Source: Pleodorina starrii (lineage: Eukaryota; Chlorophyta; Chlorophyceae; Chlamydomonadales; Volvocaceae). From it: a stretch of DNA of 64,000 nucleotides. The stretch covers positions 7,353,001 through 7,417,000 of the forward strand of contig BRXU01000003.1 of assembly GCA_030267565.1 (NCBI GenBank). The letters run 5' to 3'. Below the pieces are notes generated by a model that saw only the letters and a list, made by a program, of their open reading frames with translations, was not told where the DNA came from and did not search any database. Positions 58,793 through 64,000 of the stretch are shown piece after piece. Numbering within the stretch: the stretch's first letter is position 1; the number at the start of each line of letters is the position of its first letter. Both the position numbers and the translations under genes were made by a program.

Positions 58793-61700
58793 TCAGCAGT
58801 GGTCCAGTCTCTTTGCGGACAGGGGCCTCAGCAGTGTGGTGAACTGGCGGCTGCCGCCCGCCGCCGCCGCCTCCTTGCGCCGCCGCCACGCCGCCACCAC
58901 GTCGCGCCCCTCGGGCTCGCGCAGCAGGCTCACCTCTACCCGGCCAAACAGCTTGAGCTTGCGGATGCTCAGACGGACCTGCGGCGCGGCGGGGAAGGGG
59001 GGGGTCAGGGGGGGTGTAGGTGAGGGCGGGAGGGAACGCGGGTGTGGCGAGGGCGCGGACACAGGGGGTGGTGCAAAGACGGAGGAGTAAGAGCGTGTGT
59101 GCGTGTGTGTGTGTGTGCCTGCGTGCGTGCGCGAGTGCGGCGCGCGCCCCCTTCTCTTTCCGACCCACCCACCTCCAGCCACCTCCAGCCACCTCCCCCA
59201 CCCCTCCCACTCCGCACCCCCACCCCCTAGCCAATCCCAACCCCACCCCCAGCCCCTCCCCCTTACCTGCTGCGCGCCGTCCTCCCCCGCTACTATCCTC
59301 AGCCGGCGCCAGACCACCTGCTTGGAGCAGCCCGGGTCCACCGTCACCACAAACTCGGTGTGCTGCTGGCAGCTGTCCTGAGTGCGCAGATGGGTCAGGG
59401 GCTCCTCGTCACCCGGGCTGACCTGCGTGGACAGACCCTGCAGGAGGAGAGGGGGGCGAGGAGGGGGGAGGGGAGAGGGGAGGGGGAAGAGGGGGGGAGG
59501 GGAGAGGGGGGCGCGTCGGCGGCAGGGGGGGCCGGGGAGGGGCAGGGGAGGAGAATCGCAGCGATTGGGGGTGGGGGTAAGATAAAAGGGGCCGCAGCGA
59601 AGGCGCCGCAGCGGTGGGGGGCGGAGCAGGGGGTTGGGAGGGGCGAGGGAGGGGGAGGGGTTGGCAAGGAGGACGGCCAGGACAGGCAATCGGCTGAGGG
59701 GCTGTGAGGCTGAGAGGCTGACATACGATGAGGGGGCGAAAGAGCGGCCCAGAAGAAGTACCAGGGCGGCGAAACGTTGGGGGGAGGGGGGGCGGGGGAG
59801 GAAGAGGGAGGGTGGCGTACCTACTAGGATGGCGAAACGTTGGGGAGGGGGGGGGGAGGAAGAAGAGGGACTACGCAACGGGGGAGGGCGGCGGAGAGCG
59901 GCTCCTCACCTTCATTTGGAACCAGGACGAGTCGCTGATGCCGTACGGGAACATGTGTGCCGACATGTTCATGCCGTGTGAGAAGGTGTATTTGGACAGC
60001 TCCACGACACGCATGTGGGGCGGGAACACCACCTCCACCCACACCGGCCGCGAGGGGTCGTCGCCGGTGACTGTGAACCAGGAGGCGGGGTCGTCCAGCG
60101 TACGCAGGATGGAGTCGGGGTCGCCCTCCACGGCGTCGCCTGCGGGGGGAGGTGGGGAGGGAGGGGAGGGGAGAAGGGAGAAGGGGGGTCGGAGCGTGAT
60201 GTGCTCGTTTGAATATAACAACGAGTCACTGCGGACATTGTTGAGGGGTTCAACCACGGAAACCAGTACCAACTTCGAATTGCACATACATGACCCCCTC
60301 CCCCTCGCCCCTCGGCCCCCTTTTCCCGCCCCCGCCCCCGCCCCCCTTCCCCCTCTTCCCCCGGCCTCACCCGAAACCCGGACCGTCAGATTCGCCGCCA
60401 GGTCCTCCCACACCATCTCCATGGGTACGCACACGTACTCGCTACCCCCGGGCAGACCGTACTCTATCGAACAACAGTACGTCTTCCGAGGTGCAGGTGC
60501 CGACGGCGCCGCCGCCGCCCCCGCCCCGCCCGCCGCCCCGCCCGCCGCCGCGCCTCCCGCCAGCGCCGCCAGCAGCCGCCCCACGCCGCCGGGACCGCTG
60601 TTGCCGCCGCTGCTGCCGCCGCCGTCGCTGGAGCCGCTGGGTAGCGCGCCGCTGGCGGCGCCGCCGGCGGCGGCGGCGCCGTTGGCGCCGCCGGCGGCGG
60701 CCGGCAGCCGCTCCGGGTGGTCGAGCCACTGCAGGCGCTGCGCCATGGCGGCAAGGAGCATGTCCTGAGGCGGACCCACGGGTCCGCCGCCGCCGCCGCC
60801 GGCGGCGGCGGCGGCGGCGGCGTCAGCGGCTGCCGCCGCCGCCGCCTGCGCCGCCGCTTCGCTGAGGACCAGGGCCGCGAGGCGCTCGTTGGAGAGGTAC
60901 GGCATGCGTACGGTGCCGTACAGCAGGCGGATGGTGGGCGCGTCCAGTTGATGCCGCCGGACGTAGTTTTGCACAAAGAGCAGCACCTGGCGGTGTGTGT
61001 GTGGGGGGGGTGTCAGGGAGTGATATGGCTTTTTTTAATAAAACATTGAGTCGCTGCGGACGTTGTTGATCAAGCTGGGGAGGGAGGAGGGGGTTGTGTG
61101 CATGCGTGTGTATGTATGTGTGAGAGAGAGGAGGCAGGGGGTGCGGCCGAGAGGGCCGAGGAGGGGGGGGCCGTTGATGAGGCACGAAGAACCCCGAGAG
61201 GAGGGCGCCTGGCGCTGGCAAGGCAAAAGGGTCCCTGGCGCCGCGGCACCGGGCGCCCTCCTCTCGACTCGCCCCCTCTCCCTCCCCCTCTCCCTCCCCC
61301 TCTCCCTCCCCCTGGGGCCTTGCACGTCTTCCCGGTCTGTGCATCCACCCACCCCCCCACCCACACGCACCCCCCCCACCCCCCCCCACCCCACACACGC
61401 ACACACTCCGCACCTGCTCCTCCGTCTGCACGTACAGCTGAGGGTGCTCCAATATCTCCAACACGACCTGATCGGTTAGGGGGGGGCGTTCGGTTTGGGG
61501 GAGGGGCGGGAGGTGAGTGTTATGCTCAAATGTAGTACTGTGGTTGTTACAGGGACCTCCACATACACACCCACATATGTACACACACATGTACACACAC
61601 ATATGTACACACACATATGTACACACACAGACACAAACACCGGCCGTCCGTTCCATGCGCTACGGCTCCATACTTCTGGTCCCATACTTCTCACCACACA

Positions 61701-63464
61701 CACATACACACACAGCTCCCCTTTTTGTCGCCCCCCGTGCCCACCCGCTGCCCCCCTCCCTCCATCCCCCCCTGACGCACACCCCCCTACCCCCCCACAC
61801 CCCCCCACCCCACCCCACACCCCCACCCCACCCCTCACCTCCACTGGTAGTCCGTCCGTGGGTTTGAAGCAGCATGTGTTGAAAGACTGCGCCACCAGCG
61901 TCACACAGGAGGACCGGAACTGGTCGCAATTGTACTGCACAGCCTGGGACAGAAACTGGATGGCGTTGGAAGAGTCCAGGGAGCTCTGGGCAAAGTCGGC
62001 GCAGTAGTCCTGAGGGTGCGAGGGGGGGGCAGGGGGGGGCAGCAGGGGGGTTCAGGGAGTGATATGCTCCTTTATAAAATAATGAGTCACTGCGGACGTT
62101 GATGATCAAGCTGCGACAGCCGCTGAACCTCCGGAACTGTTAAAGTTATCCCACCCATTCCCAAACTTTTCCGACATTGCTGCTTGACCCGCGGTTGAAC
62201 CGTCCCAGCATCTTGTCGGTGTCGGAAGTGTTGCAAGCCGCCTCGGACGAAGCCGCACCGCATTTTGTGCGGTGCGATGTTGTAGACATGTGTACCAATC
62301 GTAAAATTAGCGCCGTAGAAGTGTCCAAAAGCTGACTGAAAAGCTGGTATGCGCGTGCTTGCTCTAAAAAACCCGAAAATCCCACCCTCTAAGCTGTCAG
62401 AACTGGCAACAGCAACATCTATCGGAACTGAGGATGCTTACCTGAGCGGCAGACCAGCGCGGTAGCGTTGCGATTCGTCGATGCGTAAGGGGCAAGGGCA
62501 ACGTGGCGGCTTTGTGAGCAACGTTGAAGCATTTGCTGGGGGAGCATGGTATGATATGCGGTGCGATCCTACACAAAGTGCCTATGGGAATGACTAAAAG
62601 AAAGAAAGATGCATAAACTAAGCTGAGTATTTGAGCACCCAGCTGTAACGAGCCGTACAGAAGTACGGCGCCTTACAGTTGGGCGACGTGCATACGCACA
62701 AAACACAGCAGGGGGGGGGCAGCAGGGGCAAAAAGAAGATGTCGAAAACCCACATTGTTGTTAGGATTTGGTTAGTTGCACACATGTCGTACCCATGTCG
62801 TACCCATGTCGTCGTACCTGGATGGCCGGGATCATCAGCTCGCGCGACGCGGCAAAGAGAGCCAACACGTTGTTGTCCGTGAGGGTGATCTCCTGGGGGA
62901 GCGAGAGCGAGGCAGACCCGTGGGTCGGCGGGCAGCGCGCGTGTGCGGATGGATGAACCAACAGGGCCCCGGGAGCGTGGCAAAACGAATATGCAACCCG
63001 GGAGTCGGGCCGGCGGGAAGGGGAGGTAAAAAAGGAGATACCGCAGCGAAGGGACGGGGAAGGGGAGGGGTTTAGGGTTTTCCACGAGTTGAGAGCGGGT
63101 GTGCGGGCAAGGGGTTGACGAAACAGAAGCTGACAGGCCGGCGGACGAATACATGTGTGTGTGTGTGTGCAGGGCGGCCGCACCCAGCCTCGTGCCAGCA
63201 AGGCCACGAGCCGCTCCGGCCCCCCCACAGAGACCCCCCCTGGCCGTTGAGAGAAGGGCCGGCAAGGGAAGGGCCGGTGAGGTAAGGGCCGGTGAGGGAA
63301 GGGCCGGCAAGGGAGGGGCCGGCCAGGGCCCCCCGCGCGCACCTCGGTGTAAAAGTACTCTATGAGTGCGGGCCAGGTGTTGCCCGAGTCCTCGAACCGC
63401 AGAACGATGCGCCGAGCCTGACCCTCGCGGAACTCAGAGGACAGAGCGCGACGGAAGAACTCGC
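58793..63464 (-). CDS. BTB-BACK domain protein (5' part missing)
   Basis: Eight frame-consistent exons: 63464-63343, 62892-62818, 62009-61839, 61467-61414, 60986-60371, 60139-59910, 59437-59267 and 58978-58793 (TGA), giving ~541 residues. The first two carry the C-terminal half of a BTB domain (FFRRALSSEFREGQ, IEYFYTE, LTDNNVLALFAASRELMIPA). BACK follows (NAIQFLSQAVQYNCDQFRSS, LEILEHPQLYVQTEEQVLLF, VRRHQLDAPTIRLLYGTVRM). A ~100-residue Ala/Gly insert sits after it. The C-terminal half (KTYCCSIEYGLPGG, WFTVTGDDPSRPVWVEVVFP, GMNMSAHMFPYGI) is a conserved-looking beta-rich domain I cannot name. BTB-BACK proteins are usually substrate adaptors of CUL3 ubiquitin ligases. The first exon starts in phase, so the N-terminal BTB exons lie upstream, probably past the window edge. 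Confidence 0.82.
60185..60244 (-). repeat. Intronic repeat family A, diverged sense copy
   Basis: On the gene strand TCAACAATGTCCGCAGTGAC then TCGTTGTTATAT and CGAGCACATCACGCTCCGAC. It lies about 45 nt before the acceptor at 60140. The stem pairing is kept by different bases (GAGC/GCTC). Confidence 0.85.
61009..61077 (-). repeat. Intronic repeat family A, long sense copy
   Basis: The gene strand begins CAGCTTGATCAACAACGTCC and ends ATATCACTCCCTGACACC, about 20 nt before the acceptor at 60987. Confidence 0.85.
62047..62113 (-). repeat. Intronic repeat family A, long sense copy
   Basis: The gene strand begins CAGCTTGATCATCAACGTCC, continues GCAGTGACTCATTATTTTAT and ends with the AAAGGAGCATATCACTCCCT core, about 37 nt before the acceptor at 62010. 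Confidence 0.9.
63245..63330. repeat. 15-bp GGGCCGGNNAGGGAA tandem repeat
   Basis: Four to five imperfect units near the donor end of the BTB-BACK intron 62893-63342. Confidence 0.8.
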
Positions 63465-64000
63465 CTGGCGGGGACCGGAGGGGGCGGGGACCGGAGGGGG
63501 GCGGGGGGGGGGGGAGGGGACGGGGGCGGAGGGGGCGGGAGCGGGTCCGCGTTACTCCACTTGTTTGCGGGGACAGCGCAAACGGTGCGTGGCCAAACGG
63601 CCGGGAGAAGCGGCGCGATGGATACAACGGGAGGGGGGCACCGAGAAAGCCAGCCAGCCAGCCAGCCAGCCAAGATCGATGGAGCAACCCAGCGGGGTGG
63701 GGGGTGTTAGGGTTTTCAGGGTTTTAAATCCTAAAACCCTAAACCCTAAAACCCTCCCCTCCCCTTCCCTCCCCACGGCCGCGCGCTGCCTCCCACCACA
63801 GCTGCTGTCGCCGCCGCCCTCCCGCCCCCCCCCCGCCCAGGCGCCGAAACCAGCGCCTCGCACCGCTCCCCTCCCTCCCCCACACAAGCCACAGCAGCGG
63901 CCCCTCCAATCGATCGCTGGATGCTGCTGCTGCTGCGCCGGCGACGGCCATGCACCCACAGCCCCGGCGTCGGGTCTCCTTGCTGCCACCCTGCCGCTCC
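63465..64000. other. Probable intron/5' region of the BTB-BACK gene
   Basis: Contains a (CCAG)n run at 63650-63671 and the telomere-like patch at 63706-63755. I could not find the upstream BTB exon in this stretch. Confidence 0.4.
63706..63755. repeat. Interstitial telomere-like repeats, head to head
   Basis: GTTAGGGTTTTCAGGGTTTT is followed, after AAAT, by CCTAAAACCCT and then AAACCCTAAAACCCT. The unit resembles the TTTTAGGG telomere repeat of Chlamydomonas-type algae. The G-rich strand turns into its complement, giving an inverted head-to-head arrangement. Confidence 0.75.

Overview
The window is nuclear DNA of a green alga, most likely a chlorophycean of the Chlamydomonas/Volvox type. The signs are very high GC with GC-ending codons, many short spliceosomal introns, TGTAA-type poly(A) signals downstream of several genes, a telomere-like TTTTAGGG patch, and the gene content: a plastid ClpR subunit, a MORN-repeat protein and an EB1-family protein. 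The species cannot be fixed from sequence alone. Exon models were built by hand. Joins called frame-consistent keep the reading frame across GT-AG (or stated GC-AG) borders.

Layout: 1-2.64 kb is mobile-element debris with a truncated Tc1/mariner-like transposase. 4.56-10.12 kb (-) is a MORN-repeat protein. 10.52-13.41 kb (-) is an EB1-like calponin-homology protein. 14.41-21.85 kb (+) is a long coiled-coil protein. 21.9-25.1 kb has no gene I can support. 25.57-29.68 kb (-) is a plastid ClpR subunit, head to head with mitochondrial SDH1 at 30.01-34.73 kb (+). 35.69-38.73 kb (+) is casein kinase 2 alpha. 40.52-49.12 kb (-) is a large LRR / transglutaminase-like / EF-hand protein, head to head with mitochondrial ribosomal protein uS7 at 49.76-50.58 kb (+). 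52.49-54.62 kb (-) is EMC10. 54.8-57.7 kb is repeat-rich, with a 380-bp direct duplication and a 90-bp minisatellite. 58.79-63.46 kb (-) is the 3' part of a BTB-BACK protein whose 5' end lies past the window or is unresolved. A telomere-like inverted patch lies at 63.71-63.76 kb.

The genes do not form one pathway. They are a normal eukaryotic mixture of mitochondrial respiration and translation, plastid proteolysis, ER membrane insertion, signalling and cytoskeleton. Three divergent pairs share short intergenic regions.

The most unusual signal lies in the introns. A roughly 50-70 nt repeat recurs in introns of at least five unrelated genes on both strands. It is almost always in the sense orientation of the host gene and tens of nucleotides upstream of the 3' splice site. 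A second short motif (CGCTGCGGTATC plus a T-run) behaves similarly, and many introns are G-rich after the donor and C-rich before the acceptor. This suggests an introner-like family or a shared splicing-related structure.
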